Source of the DNA: Bacteriovoracaceae bacterium
GTDB taxonomy: Bacteria; Bdellovibrionota; Bacteriovoracia; Bacteriovoracales; Bacteriovoracaceae
NCBI GenBank assembly: GCA_947448205.1
Contig: CANFNL010000003.1
Location: 1-44,346, forward strand
Length of the DNA: 44,346 nt
Reading direction: 5' to 3'
The notes under the pieces are model-generated. The model was not told the DNA's origin. It saw only the letters and a program-made list of their open reading frames with translations, and searched no databases. Positions 7,178 to 15,992 of this stretch are shown here, piece after piece (positions within the stretch are counted from its first letter, which is position 1; each line of letters begins with the position of its first letter). The position numbers and the translations under genes were made by a program.

Positions 7178-9607
7178 GTGAATGTAAGAAATAGCACGGG
7201 TAAGACAAAAGTCGTTTTCGTCCAATTGGGCTCTCCTAAAAGTCCCACAACCAAAGATGTTAGGTCCTTTTTAAAGGAATTCTTAGCCGATCCTAGGGTT
7301 GTTGATATTAATCCAATAGTTTGGAAAATCATCCTGAACTGCTTTGTTCTACCCTTTAGACCAAAGCGCTCCGCCATGCTTTACTCCCGCATTTGGGATG
7401 GCAAAAGTTTTCCCTTAATCACTATCACCAAGGCTTTCACTGACAAAGTCCGTGGATTTTTAACCTCGTCTAAAGTTGAAGTTAATCATGCTTTTTTGCT
7501 TTCTGATCCTAGAGTCAGTGCCGTTTGGGATGACTGGGAAGCCGATCCTAATCCCGCCACTAAACTAAAAGTGATTCCCATGTTTCCACAGTATGCAGAA
7601 GCAACCATCGCCTCGGGGCTTGATGCTTTAGGTGGGGAAATTAAAAAACGAGTAAAGATTCCTGAAATCAGTGTCGTGACTAATTTTCATACTTCAAAAG
7701 CATTTATTGATAATAGTGTCGCTCAAATAGAGAGATATTTAGAAAAATTTGAAAATGAGGGTGTTCACATTCATAAATTGCTTCTTACTTTTCATGGTAT
7801 CCAAAAAAGAAGAATCAACGATAAAGGAGATGCCTATTATCAACACTGTTTTGAAACCTTTTTTCTCATAAGAGAGCGACTAAAAAAAATTAAGCATACC
7901 GATGTCATCATGACTTTTCAGTCGCGTTTTGGCTCGGAAGAATGGCTTACTCCTTACACGGAAAATACTGTCATTGATTTAGTGAAAAATGGTGAAAAAA
8001 ACTTAGCCGTTTATTCGCCAAGTTTTGTGGCCGACTGCCTAGAAACTCAAGATGAATTAGCCGTTGAATTAAAAGAGACAGCTCATGAACATGGTGGAGA
8101 CATACTGTTTATACCGTGTTTAAATGATAATGAATCTTGGTGTCGCGACTTTGCCGCCTATGTGGAAAATCAATGCCTGGCTTCTGATGAAGTTATTGCA
8201 AGAGATTTTTATTATCTTGAAAAAGAATACTATCGGGAGTTTGAAATAATGAGTGCCAAAGAATTAAAACAAAAATCAACACCGCTTTCTAAAGAAGCAA
8301 AATCGTCCATTTACATTGTGGGACTTACCATCTTTTTGGATCTCGTTGGCTTTTCCATTATTTTTCCGCTCTTTCCAAGCCTCGCCAAACATTATTTAAC
8401 TGTCGATAGCAACAATTTTTACTTGCAGGCCATCTTTGGATCAATCCAATCGATTTCTCATTACACGGCAAGCTCTAGCAGTGTCTTTTCAGGTATCGTA
8501 CTCTTTGGTGGAATGTTAGGGGCCATTTATTCTGGGCTTCAATTTTTTGCTGCTCCATTATGGGGAGCTTGGTCTGATAAAATAGGAAGAAAACCGATTC
8601 TGGTTCGTTCGATGGCCGGAGCTGCCATTGGGTATGCACTTTGGTTTTTTTCAGGATCATTTACTCTTTTAATCATCTCTCGAATTATCGATGGAATTAT
8701 GGGGGGAAATATTTCAACTGCAACGGCCGTTGTGGCCGATGTAACGACAAAAGAAAATCGATCAAAAGGAATGGCCATTATAGGGATAGCCTTTGCTCTA
8801 GGCTTTGTAGTTGGTCCAGCTTTTGGGGGGATTTTATCTCTCATTGATTTAACTAAAATTTATCCAAGTTTAATCGCCTATGGAGTAAATCCTTTTTCTA
8901 TGCCGGCCGCGTTTGCCTTTTGTCTCTCTCTCTTCAATACTGTTTGGATAATGAGAAAGTTTCAAGAGAGTTTACCACCAGAAAAACGAGGTGTTGTTAA
9001 AACAGAAAGAAGTGCTAATATTTTTAAACTATTTAAGCCTCTACCAAATCCATCAATTAATATTATTAATTTTGGCTATTTTTTATTTCTCTCTGCATTT
9101 TCGGGGATGGAATTTACTTTAACTTTTCTGGCAGCAGAAAGACTTGGTTATACATCTTTGCAAAATGCTTATATTTTCATTTATATCGGCTTTATCATTG
9201 CCTTCGTTCAAGGTGGTGTCGTTAGAAGAAAAGCTTCAAGTGTTGGGGAAAAGAAAATGTCACTAATTGGAATGGTTTCACTTATTCCAGGGCTGCTTCT
9301 TATATCGACAGCTTATTCAAGTGCAATGCTTTATGCTGGATTATTCTTTCTAGCAGTGGGATCATCGATGATTATGCCTTGTCTAACTTCTCTTGTGACT
9401 TTATATACTCCAGCGCATGAGCAGGGACGAAGTGTTGGTATTTTTCGATCTATGGGAGCTTTGGCAAGAGTGATCGGACCGATATTGGCATCAATAGCTT
9501 ATTATAAATTTGGAGCTTGGGCGCCATATATTTTTGGATCAGTGTTTATGATTTTCCCAATTATCCTAGTAGCTCAACTTCCAACAAGACCACCAGAGTT
9601 AGCATAA
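7178..9607 (+). CDS. hemH: Ferrochelatase fused to an MFS transporter
   Basis: An 809-residue two-domain protein starting at GTG 7178 (AAAGGA upstream). Residues 1 to about 350 are a complete ferrochelatase, which inserts Fe2+ into the porphyrin in the last step of haem synthesis: VQLGSPKSPTTKDVRSFL, FPQYAEAT, TFHGIQKRR with H206, FQSRFGSEEWLTPYT, and DCLETQDE with E289. From about residue 372 a 12-helix MFS transporter of the drug-efflux (TetA-like) type follows, with GLTIFLDLVGFSIIFPLFP in helix 1 and the loop motif GAWSDKIGRKPIL. The fusion suggests that product or substrate movement is coupled to the enzyme. An internal GGGAG plus ATG (residue 358) could also yield a separate transporter. 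The 3' end overlaps the next gene on the other strand. Confidence 0.93.
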   Translation: MNVRNSTGKTKVVFVQLGSPKSPTTKDVRSFLKEFLADPRVVDINPIVWKIILNCFVLPFRPKRSAMLYSRIWDGKSFPLITITKAFTDKVRGFLTSSKVEVNHAFLLSDPRVSAVWDDWEADPNPATKLKVIPMFPQYAEATIASGLDALGGEIKKRVKIPEISVVTNFHTSKAFIDNSVAQIERYLEKFENEGVHIHKLLLTFHGIQKRRINDKGDAYYQHCFETFFLIRERLKKIKHTDVIMTFQSRFGSEEWLTPYTENTVIDLVKNGEKNLAVYSPSFVADCLETQDELAVELKETAHEHGGDILFIPCLNDNESWCRDFAAYVENQCLASDEVIARDFYYLEKEYYREFEIMSAKELKQKSTPLSKEAKSSIYIVGLTIFLDLVGFSIIFPLFPSLAKHYLTVDSNNFYLQAIFGSIQSISHYTASSSSVFSGIVLFGGMLGAIYSGLQFFAAPLWGAWSDKIGRKPILVRSMAGAAIGYALWFFSGSFTLLIISRIIDGIMGGNISTATAVVADVTTKENRSKGMAIIGIAFALGFVVGPAFGGILSLIDLTKIYPSLIAYGVNPFSMPAAFAFCLSLFNTVWIMRKFQESLPPEKRGVVKTERSANIFKLFKPLPNPSINIINFGYFLFLSAFSGMEFTLTFLAAERLGYTSLQNAYIFIYIGFIIAFVQGGVVRRKASSVGEKKMSLIGMVSLIPGLLLISTAYSSAMLYAGLFFLAVGSSMIMPCLTSLVTLYTPAHEQGRSVGIFRSMGALARVIGPILASIAYYKFGAWAPYIFGSVFMIFPIILVAQLPTRPPELA
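8235..8251 (+). promoter_or_regulatory. Possible internal ribosome site for the MFS half
   Basis: GGGAG at 8235-8239 is followed after nine bases by the in-frame ATG 8249, residue 358 of the fusion, just before the first MFS helix. It would produce a free transporter of about 452 residues besides the fusion. The motif could also be chance, since CGG GAG encodes Arg-Glu here. Confidence 0.4.
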
Positions 9608-10270
9608 AAAGGGATTTGATTTTTTTTCTATAAAAATATTTGTCGCAGGTCCATGGCCTGCGATGACTTTTGTTTCTTCCGGCAATGTTAAAAGTCTTTC
9701 TTTTATAGATTTAATGATCATTCGACTATCTCCACCAGGTAAATCTGTTCTTCCAATTGATTGCATAAAGAGAGTGTCTCCAGCAAAGAGTTGGGGAGTT
9801 TCAAAATATTCTGTGTAAAAGCAACAAGAGCCGGGAGTGTGCCCGGGAGTGTGAAGGGTTGTTAAAAAAGAATTTATTTCAGGATCATCAAACTTAAAAA
9901 TTTCACCTTCTTCTAAATAGGAATCTAGCTTTTTAGGTGTGCCAACTTGTTGTCCAAAAAAAAGTCCTTGTTGAGGGAGCATATCGTAGAGAAATTGATC
10001 GCCCTTATGTAAATGGATAGTGGCACCAGTGGCCTTACTTACTTCGGTAGATCTGCCAATATGATCAAAATGGGCGTGAGTGTGTAAAAGACTTTTCACT
10101 TTTATTCCCAATTCATTTATTTTTTTTAAAATAAGTTCATGATCATTTCCTGGGTCAATGATGATGGCTTCTTTTGTGGCACTTGAGTAGAGAATTGAGC
10201 AGTTGCAAGCATAATTGCCCACTGGAAAACTTGTAAGATTGAGTGAGTGTTTTTTTATCATTTCTGACAT
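9599..10270 (-). CDS. Metallo-beta-lactamase-fold hydrolase (glyoxalase II-like)
   Basis: A 223-residue MBL-fold hydrolase. The zinc-binding motif is in HTHAHFDHIG, further ligands lie in LHTPGHTPGS and LFAGDTLF, and the C-terminal AGHGPATNIFIEKKSNPFL is typical of the YcbL/GloB-like branch, which hydrolyses thioesters such as S-lactoylglutathione. The true substrate is unknown. ATG 10270 has AAAGGAA upstream and lies one base after the ATP-grasp gene stop, so the two form an operon. The end overlaps the hemH-MFS gene by nine bases, tail to tail. Confidence 0.92.
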   Translation of the reverse strand: MSEMIKKHSLNLTSFPVGNYACNCSILYSSATKEAIIIDPGNDHELILKKINELGIKVKSLLHTHAHFDHIGRSTEVSKATGATIHLHKGDQFLYDMLPQQGLFFGQQVGTPKKLDSYLEEGEIFKFDDPEINSFLTTLHTPGHTPGSCCFYTEYFETPQLFAGDTLFMQSIGRTDLPGGDSRMIIKSIKERLLTLPEETKVIAGHGPATNIFIEKKSNPFLC

Positions 10271-10271
10271 A

Positions 10272-11156
10272 TTATATTCCTTTATAAATTTGAATAATAA
10301 GTTCTCTGGCGATATTTAATCCAGACAGTCTCTCCAATTGCTCAAAGCCTGCAACAGGGTTGATTTCTAAAAACATGTATTGATCTTGATAATAAAGAAG
10401 ATCAATTCCACAATAGTCGAGTCCACTTAATTGTGTTGCTCTCAATATTTCGGCTTCCATTTCTTGAGGAATGGACTTCAACCATTTGCCGCTTGAGCGT
10501 TTGCTATTGCCTCTAAAATCTTCGGAGGAAAGGCTTCTTTCGATTGCCCCAATCACCTTATTATTTATGACAAAAACTCGCCATTCCTTTTTGTGTTCAA
10601 TATAGGGTTGTAATAAAAATCTCTGATCTTTCATGGCATGAAAAGTTTCTAATAAACTCCTCAGGGATTGATGTCCCTCGATGAGATTGACTCCAACTCC
10701 TTGATTTCCTCGAATCATTTTTAAAATATATTTTTGTGAAATCGATAATGCTATTATTTCTTCCCAAAGTTTTTCCGAAAGTTCTCCTCGATAATAGATT
10801 GAGGGCGGGGAGTAGAGATTATGTTTATAAAAAAAGAGAGATTGAAGAGATTTTTCTCTTAAGTTTTTAAGGGCCTCGATGGGATTAGTAACAAAAAAGC
10901 CCCAATCTTGGTGCAGTTGAGAAACAATGAGATCAAAATCATCGTAACGTATGCCCGTTGTGCGATGAAAATATAGCCCAGATTTAGCGACTATATCCGA
11001 GTGATTTACATTTAACGAAAAGCCAATTTGGTAGGGCGAATGCCATTTGGGATCAAATCCTAGTAATTGGCCCTCTGATAGCAATCTCTTAGTGGTGAAG
11101 AGCTCAGTAGATTCGCTTGATACTAAAATAATTTTATTTTTAGATAAAATAGGCAT
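10272..11156 (-). CDS. ATP-grasp ligase, RimK-like
   Basis: A 294-residue ATP-grasp protein. YILKMIRGNQGVGVNLIEG forms the nucleotide-binding loop, FLLQPYIEHKKEWRVFVI the second lobe, and GIDLLYYQDQYMFLEINPVAG carries the Mg-ATP Asp/Glu/Asn ligands. RimK-family enzymes join an amino acid to a carboxylate by way of an acyl-phosphate; the substrate here cannot be told. ATG 11156 is preferred to a TTG 15 bases upstream because the family fold begins at this point, although neither has a strong ribosome site. It is the first gene of a pair with the MBL hydrolase. Confidence 0.85.
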   Translation of the reverse strand: MPILSKNKIILVSSESTELFTTKRLLSEGQLLGFDPKWHSPYQIGFSLNVNHSDIVAKSGLYFHRTTGIRYDDFDLIVSQLHQDWGFFVTNPIEALKNLREKSLQSLFFYKHNLYSPPSIYYRGELSEKLWEEIIALSISQKYILKMIRGNQGVGVNLIEGHQSLRSLLETFHAMKDQRFLLQPYIEHKKEWRVFVINNKVIGAIERSLSSEDFRGNSKRSSGKWLKSIPQEMEAEILRATQLSGLDYCGIDLLYYQDQYMFLEINPVAGFEQLERLSGLNIARELIIQIYKGI

Positions 11157-11223
11157 AGTTAATTTTCTCAAACGAACTCTTAGACTTGAATTCTTAGTTT
11201 TTTAGCAGCTATAATATCATAAT

Positions 11224-12288
11224 ATGAAATTAATTCGTTTTAAAATTATATACCACTTGGTGCTTTCTTTAAGCGTTATTTATTTCATTGCCGTTGGCTC
11301 TAAAGAGACTAGTGCCAATGAATTAGATGCAAAGGCTATTCCCGTTCTATCTTCTGCTATGGCCAGCTATTGCAAGAAATTAGATCTACAATTTAAAAAA
11401 TTTGGTTGGGATAAAAGTGAGTGCCAATCTTACGATTGGATTCACGTGCGGAATTCTGTCCAGGGAGATCCATTGGCCTGGACTGTTTTTGGCGATATAA
11501 GTGATGAAGAAAAACCAAGTTTCAAGCAAAAAGATGTCTCCATTATTATGTGTGGTGTTCATGGTGATGAAATCACTCCAATTAAATTTTGTTTTGATAT
11601 AATGGAGTATCTAAAAGTTACTTATGCCGATCCTGAAGTAGCTAAAAGAGATTTTGCCAATAAAATAGTGATTGTTGCTCCTATAGTAAATCCCGATGCT
11701 TTTTTTAAAGTCCATCCCACTCGAGTCAATGCTCATGGAGTAGATGTTAACCGAAATTTTCCAACTAAAGACTGGGCCCGCGACGCTAGAAAACTGTGGA
11801 TGACTAAATTTAAAAAAGACAAAAGAAGAAATCCAGGCATAAGTGCTAATAGTGAGCCGGAAGTCGTCTTTCAGATGAATCTTATTAAGCGCTACGGACC
11901 AGATAAAATTATTTCCGTACACTCGCCTCTGACTATGCTTGATTATGATGGACCAAATACCATTGTCGATGGATTTGTCGATGGAGCCAAGGCTCACGAA
12001 TTGCTGATTCAGATGAGCAAGGATGCTTCTGATTATAAAATTGAGAATTATCCTTTTTTTCCTGGATCCTTGGGTAATTGGGCGGGAAAAGAGCGAGATA
12101 TTCCTACTTATACGCTTGAGCTACCAACCAGTGATCCCTCCCGTTCGGCCCAATATTGGAAACTATTTAAATCAGCTATCCATAATGCTATAGCTCATGA
12201 CCTAAAAGAAAAAAGTGGGGCAGCGGCAAAAGTTGAATCTGATAAATCCGCAGATGCCTCAAACACCAAAAAAGTACTTATTGATTAA
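11224..12288 (+). CDS. Secreted M14-family zinc carboxypeptidase/amidase, MpaA-like
   Basis: A 354-residue exported metallopeptidase. The signal peptide (KIIYHLVLSLSVIYFIAVGS) ends near residue 30. Zinc ligands are His and Glu of CGVHGDEITP and the His of IISVHSPL; DVNRNFPTKDW gives the substrate-binding Arg, and the catalytic Glu is in YTLELPTSDP. This matches the murein-peptide amidase/DUF2817-like branch of M14, which trims peptidoglycan peptides, a plausible job in a predator's periplasm. The last 25 residues are Ala/Lys/Ser-rich and probably disordered. No clear ribosome site is seen before ATG 11224. A remarkable hairpin follows the stop. Confidence 0.85.
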   Translation: MKLIRFKIIYHLVLSLSVIYFIAVGSKETSANELDAKAIPVLSSAMASYCKKLDLQFKKFGWDKSECQSYDWIHVRNSVQGDPLAWTVFGDISDEEKPSFKQKDVSIIMCGVHGDEITPIKFCFDIMEYLKVTYADPEVAKRDFANKIVIVAPIVNPDAFFKVHPTRVNAHGVDVNRNFPTKDWARDARKLWMTKFKKDKRRNPGISANSEPEVVFQMNLIKRYGPDKIISVHSPLTMLDYDGPNTIVDGFVDGAKAHELLIQMSKDASDYKIENYPFFPGSLGNWAGKERDIPTYTLELPTSDPSRSAQYWKLFKSAIHNAIAHDLKEKSGAAAKVESDKSADASNTKKVLID

Positions 12289-12295
12289 TAAGCCC

Positions 12296-12360
12296 AGAAA
12301 AGGTTCCAGGAGACTTCAGGGGAAGCATTGCTTCCCCTGAAGTCTCCTGGAACCTTTTCT
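12296..12360. terminator. Perfect 65-nt inverted repeat, probable bidirectional terminator
   Basis: Two perfectly complementary 32-base arms flank a single central base at 12328. The left arm begins AGAAAAGGTTCCAGGAGAC and the right arm mirrors it exactly. The last 11 bases (GAACCTTTTCT, 12350-12360) are repeated in tandem at 12361-12371. It lies eight bases after the M14 gene stop and 112 bases before the next gene. A terminator is the simplest reading, but perfect symmetry of this length is uncommon for one. Confidence 0.7.
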
Positions 12361-12472
12361 GAACCTTTTCTAAATTCGGGATTGCAAATTAAAGTTGGCA
12401 TATTTCTCAAGTTTTTAATCATTTTGACCGAATGAGACTGTAGAGAATCGAAAGATCTAGAAGGAGTCTTTT

Positions 12473-14443
12473 ATGCTGGCCAGTTTTTCTGAATTCAAAT
12501 TTTATCAATCATTCAGAATTCCTGTTGAGGAAGCCGACGACCTCAGGTTTCTTGTACAAATCGAGAGATCTCGAGGAAATGTGGAATACATAAATGATGC
12601 TAAGTTATTAGATATTTCTTTAACTGGATTTGGTTTTGCCACAGCAGAGCGGATTTCTGTGGGTAGAGAATTAACGATTTCGCTCCATTATAAAAAGCAT
12701 CATGTCGATTTGACGGGTAAGGTAGTGAGGGCTTTTTCACAATCCCTCGATGATCAAAAAATAATTTATGGTGTTGAAATTGAAGAAGAAAAAAGTATTT
12801 CTAAATTTCTAGAGCACTATATCATGGGTTTTTCTTCAGAGCGTTTAAAAGACTGCCTTATCGATTCTGCTATTAAAGAGCGATACACAAAAGCAACTGA
12901 TGGTTTCGAAGTTTTCTCATTATTACTTTCGTTGTTTAAAGATATCACTCATTTTGGGGATAAAGAAGGATTTATTGAATCGATGCTTGAGGAAGTGATT
13001 CGTATTTTAAATGCCCAAAGAGCATCTTTGTTTTTAATTAATACAGAAACTAACGAACTTGAAGCAGTCTGTGCTTTAGGGATACGCAAAGAGCAATTGA
13101 AATTTGATTACCGTGTTGGGATTGCAGGTTCAGTCTTTACAACCGGCCTAGCACTCAATATTGATACCGTTCATGATAGTACGCGCTTTAACGAAGCTTT
13201 TGATAAAAAATTTGGTTTTGAAACAAAGTCTATTATTTGTCATCCGATTCATAATCGCGAGGATAAAATCATTGGCGTTATAGAAGTTTTAAATAAACGC
13301 AATGAAGACCGCTTCACTATTGAAGATGAAAAAACCATGAAAGTTCTCTCGCTTATTTTCTCATCTGTTTTTTACAATTTCACTCCAATGTCAGACAAGT
13401 CAACCATTAGAAGATTTTCAGGCCCAATTGACAGAAAAAATGCTTTTATTGGACGAGTCCCGCATGTAGCTTCTTTAAGAAGTACGATCTTAAAACTTAA
13501 AGATATTGAAGCACCTGTTTTAATTTATGGTGAAAAAGGTGTAGGGAAGTCTCTATATGCAAAAATTCTTCATGTTGAAGGCCAGCGAGGCCTTAAGAGT
13601 TTTGAAGTTATTCATTGTGAAGACAAAGATTACGATCAATTAGAGAAAATGCTTTTTGGGCCAGATGAAACTGAGTGTAAGTTGATTACTTGTGCTGGAG
13701 GTACTGTTCATCTTCATGAGATTTGGGCACTACCGATGAAGTCCCAGAAAAAATTAATGAGCATTATAAAAGATCGTCATATATCCGATACTAAATTCAG
13801 CTTAGATGTGCGCATTATAGCAACAACGACAAGAGATCTTGGTGTCTTGGTGGCCAATGGAGAGTTTAGTCGTGAACTTTATGAATACTTGGCGAAAGCC
13901 ACTGTCTTTATCGAACCATTGCGAAGACGCGTTGATGATTTTGAATTATTAGTGGATTACTTTTTAAAAGTAGAATGTAAAAAGCAAGGATTGCTCTTAA
14001 AGTCTTTTGCTCCAAAATTAATGGAAAAATTAAAAAAATATGATTGGCCAGGAAATATTAAAGAATTAAAACTTTCAATTGAAAGAGCGGTTCTTTATAA
14101 TCCAAAAGCACATATCATTACCGATGTTGATATCCAGGATTTAGCTTCCCCTATTGTCGATATCACCGAGAAGAAAAGAATGTTCGGGGAACTTCCATTT
14201 GTCAGCGATCATACCATTTCTTTAAAAGATCGAATGGCCTTAATTGAACGAGAGATGATTCACGCTGAAATTAGAAGAAACAACGGCAACAAATCAAAGG
14301 CTGCTAAAGAGATGGGAATAAGCCGTGAGGCTCTTAGAAAAAAACTTTTAATGAGTACAGATATTTTGAAATCTCTCAATCTTTCTGAGGAAGAGCGAAT
14401 GAGAATTCTCAAAGAGGACGATGAGTTTGCTTCTGCCGCTTAG
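12473..14443 (+). CDS. PilZ-GAF-AAA-Fis regulator with degenerate AAA domain
   Basis: A 656-residue protein built like a sigma-54 activator. Residues about 20-110 look like a PilZ domain (AKLLDISLTGFGFATA, the DxSxxG motif; the preceding RxxxR is not clear). Residues about 150-300 are a GAF domain, and 325-560 an AAA domain with a good Walker A (GEKGVGKS, 353-360). The Walker B is HLHE (413-416), where FLDE is expected, and the GAFTGA loop that touches sigma-54 is missing. The C-terminus is a Fis-type HTH (NKSKAAKEMGISREALRKKL). It probably binds DNA and a ligand but cannot remodel sigma-54 holoenzyme. AAGGAG precedes ATG 12473. cdaA follows 15 bases later. Confidence 0.85.
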   Translation: MLASFSEFKFYQSFRIPVEEADDLRFLVQIERSRGNVEYINDAKLLDISLTGFGFATAERISVGRELTISLHYKKHHVDLTGKVVRAFSQSLDDQKIIYGVEIEEEKSISKFLEHYIMGFSSERLKDCLIDSAIKERYTKATDGFEVFSLLLSLFKDITHFGDKEGFIESMLEEVIRILNAQRASLFLINTETNELEAVCALGIRKEQLKFDYRVGIAGSVFTTGLALNIDTVHDSTRFNEAFDKKFGFETKSIICHPIHNREDKIIGVIEVLNKRNEDRFTIEDEKTMKVLSLIFSSVFYNFTPMSDKSTIRRFSGPIDRKNAFIGRVPHVASLRSTILKLKDIEAPVLIYGEKGVGKSLYAKILHVEGQRGLKSFEVIHCEDKDYDQLEKMLFGPDETECKLITCAGGTVHLHEIWALPMKSQKKLMSIIKDRHISDTKFSLDVRIIATTTRDLGVLVANGEFSRELYEYLAKATVFIEPLRRRVDDFELLVDYFLKVECKKQGLLLKSFAPKLMEKLKKYDWPGNIKELKLSIERAVLYNPKAHIITDVDIQDLASPIVDITEKKRMFGELPFVSDHTISLKDRMALIEREMIHAEIRRNNGNKSKAAKEMGISREALRKKLLMSTDILKSLNLSEEERMRILKEDDEFASAA

Positions 14444-14458
14444 TGGAGAATACGAAAA

Positions 14459-15274
14459 GTGGCTTTTTTAACGACATTTTTAACACATCTTAATTTTAAG
14501 GATCTAATCGATATTCTTATCGTGACGATTCTTATTTATCAATTACTACTGATTGTAAGGGGGACAAAAGCTGCCCAAATGATCGTGGGGCTTGGTGTAT
14601 TATTTGTGCTTTTTTGGTTGGGCATTACTTTTAAGCTCTACTCACTCAACTGGGTTTTGGCCCATTTTTTTGATTCTTTTTTCATAATAGTGGTCGTTCT
14701 TTTCCAGGATCAATTTCGAAGTGCTCTGGCCTCTGTTGGAACAAAAAGAAATATCCTTACCATATTTGCTAAAGTCGAGCATGATCTTGAAATCGACGAG
14801 ATTGTCGAAGCCTGTGGGGCTTTATCGCGGGAAAAAATTGGAGCATTGTTGGTCGTGGAGAGAACTCATGGTTTACTAAATTTTGTAAATACCGGAACAA
14901 GGCTTGATTCCCGCATTCATTCAGATATTATTTATTCTATTTTTGAATCCAGCTCATCTCTTCATGACGGTGCCATAATTATTCAAAATGGGAAACTTTC
15001 CGCGGCGGGATGTTTTTTACCACTTTCCAAAAATTTTGATATCGAAAGACATTTAGGTACCCGTCACCGAGCAGCTTTAGGATTAACTGAAATTACTGAT
15101 GCATTGGTTGTTACCGTTTCAGAAGAAACTGGTAAGATTAATCTATGTGTCGAAGGCATTTTTTATATCTGTAAATCTGAAAAAGAACTAGGTCAATATC
15201 TGAGACATATTTGGAGCAATGAAAGTTTAGATGAGAGCTTAAGAGCGATTAAGACAAAGGATATGGTCCGCTAA
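14459..15274 (+). CDS. cdaA: Diadenylate cyclase CdaA
   Basis: A 271-residue membrane c-di-AMP synthase. Three hydrophobic helices fill residues 1-85, then the DAC domain shows SSSLHDGAIIIQNGKLSAAG (DGA at 170-172) and LGTRHRAALGLTE (RHR at 202-204), the catalytic and nucleotide-binding motifs. It condenses two ATP to c-di-AMP, a regulator of turgor, potassium transport and wall synthesis. GTG 14459 has GGAG ten bases upstream. It sits with cdaR and glmM in the same order as in Firmicutes, where both partners modulate it. Confidence 0.96.
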   Translation: MAFLTTFLTHLNFKDLIDILIVTILIYQLLLIVRGTKAAQMIVGLGVLFVLFWLGITFKLYSLNWVLAHFFDSFFIIVVVLFQDQFRSALASVGTKRNILTIFAKVEHDLEIDEIVEACGALSREKIGALLVVERTHGLLNFVNTGTRLDSRIHSDIIYSIFESSSSLHDGAIIIQNGKLSAAGCFLPLSKNFDIERHLGTRHRAALGLTEITDALVVTVSEETGKINLCVEGIFYICKSEKELGQYLRHIWSNESLDESLRAIKTKDMVR

Positions 15275-15276
15275 TA

Positions 15277-15954
15277 ATGAAACGCGAAACAGCACAAAGA
15301 CATTCACTTAAGCTGATAGCCGTTTTTTTTGCAGTTTCACTTTGGTTTTATGTATTAAATAGTGAACCAATTCAAATCGAAAGAAAACTTAATATTAATT
15401 ATATTCTTCCAAAGGGATTCACCATCGCAAGCTTGAGTGAGAAAGAAGTGAGCTTAAAAATAAAAGGCTCTAAAGCTTTCATTCAAAATATTTTTAGTAA
15501 CAAAGAGAAACTAAATGTGGATTTGAATCCTTATTTTTTATCTTCTGGTAAAAAATTTAAAGTGAAATTTTATACCAGCGATATTAATGTTCCATTTGGC
15601 GTTGAAGTTTTAGATATCTCGCCTAAGGAAATGAATATAGAATTAGACCGCTTAGTAATGATGGAAATCCCCGTCAAGTTACAATACATTGGGGATGTTC
15701 CTGCTAATCGTAAGGTGAAGGATGTAAGCATTGAGCCACAAAATCTTATGATCTCTGGTCCCATTGAAATTTTACGATCAGTATCAAGATTAGAGACGGC
15801 TCCAGTTAATCTTGCGATGTTTAATAAAGATGAAGGTAATTTTACAGTTTCCTTATCAGAGCTTGATTCACGGCTAAAATTTGAAGAAAATTCTAAGGTA
15901 AAAGTAAAATATAGAACCCAGTTATTGACTTCTAAGCGCACAGGGGTCAAATAA
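15277..15954 (+). CDS. cdaR: CdaR-like YbbR-domain protein
   Basis: A 225-residue membrane-anchored protein with one N-terminal helix (LKLIAVFFAVSLWFYVLNS) and about two YbbR repeats outside the membrane. VSLKIKGSKAFIQNI and ISGPIEILRSVSRLETAPV are characteristic repeat segments. Known CdaR proteins bind and modulate CdaA. Position two bases after cdaA and before glmM supports the assignment. It is short compared with Firmicute CdaR, which often has three or four repeats. Confidence 0.9.
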   Translation: MKRETAQRHSLKLIAVFFAVSLWFYVLNSEPIQIERKLNINYILPKGFTIASLSEKEVSLKIKGSKAFIQNIFSNKEKLNVDLNPYFLSSGKKFKVKFYTSDINVPFGVEVLDISPKEMNIELDRLVMMEIPVKLQYIGDVPANRKVKDVSIEPQNLMISGPIEILRSVSRLETAPVNLAMFNKDEGNFTVSLSELDSRLKFEENSKVKVKYRTQLLTSKRTGVK

Positions 15955-15992
15955 AGGTTTGGGTAGTTAACAAATTTTTTTAAAGGTTACAT

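Noticed and set aside
11611-11997. 128-codon reverse ORF within the M14 peptidase gene
   Set aside because: The sense frame contains all zinc and catalytic residues, so this is a shadow.
15570-15950. 126-codon reverse ORF
   Set aside because: Antisense shadow of cdaR, which has clear YbbR features.
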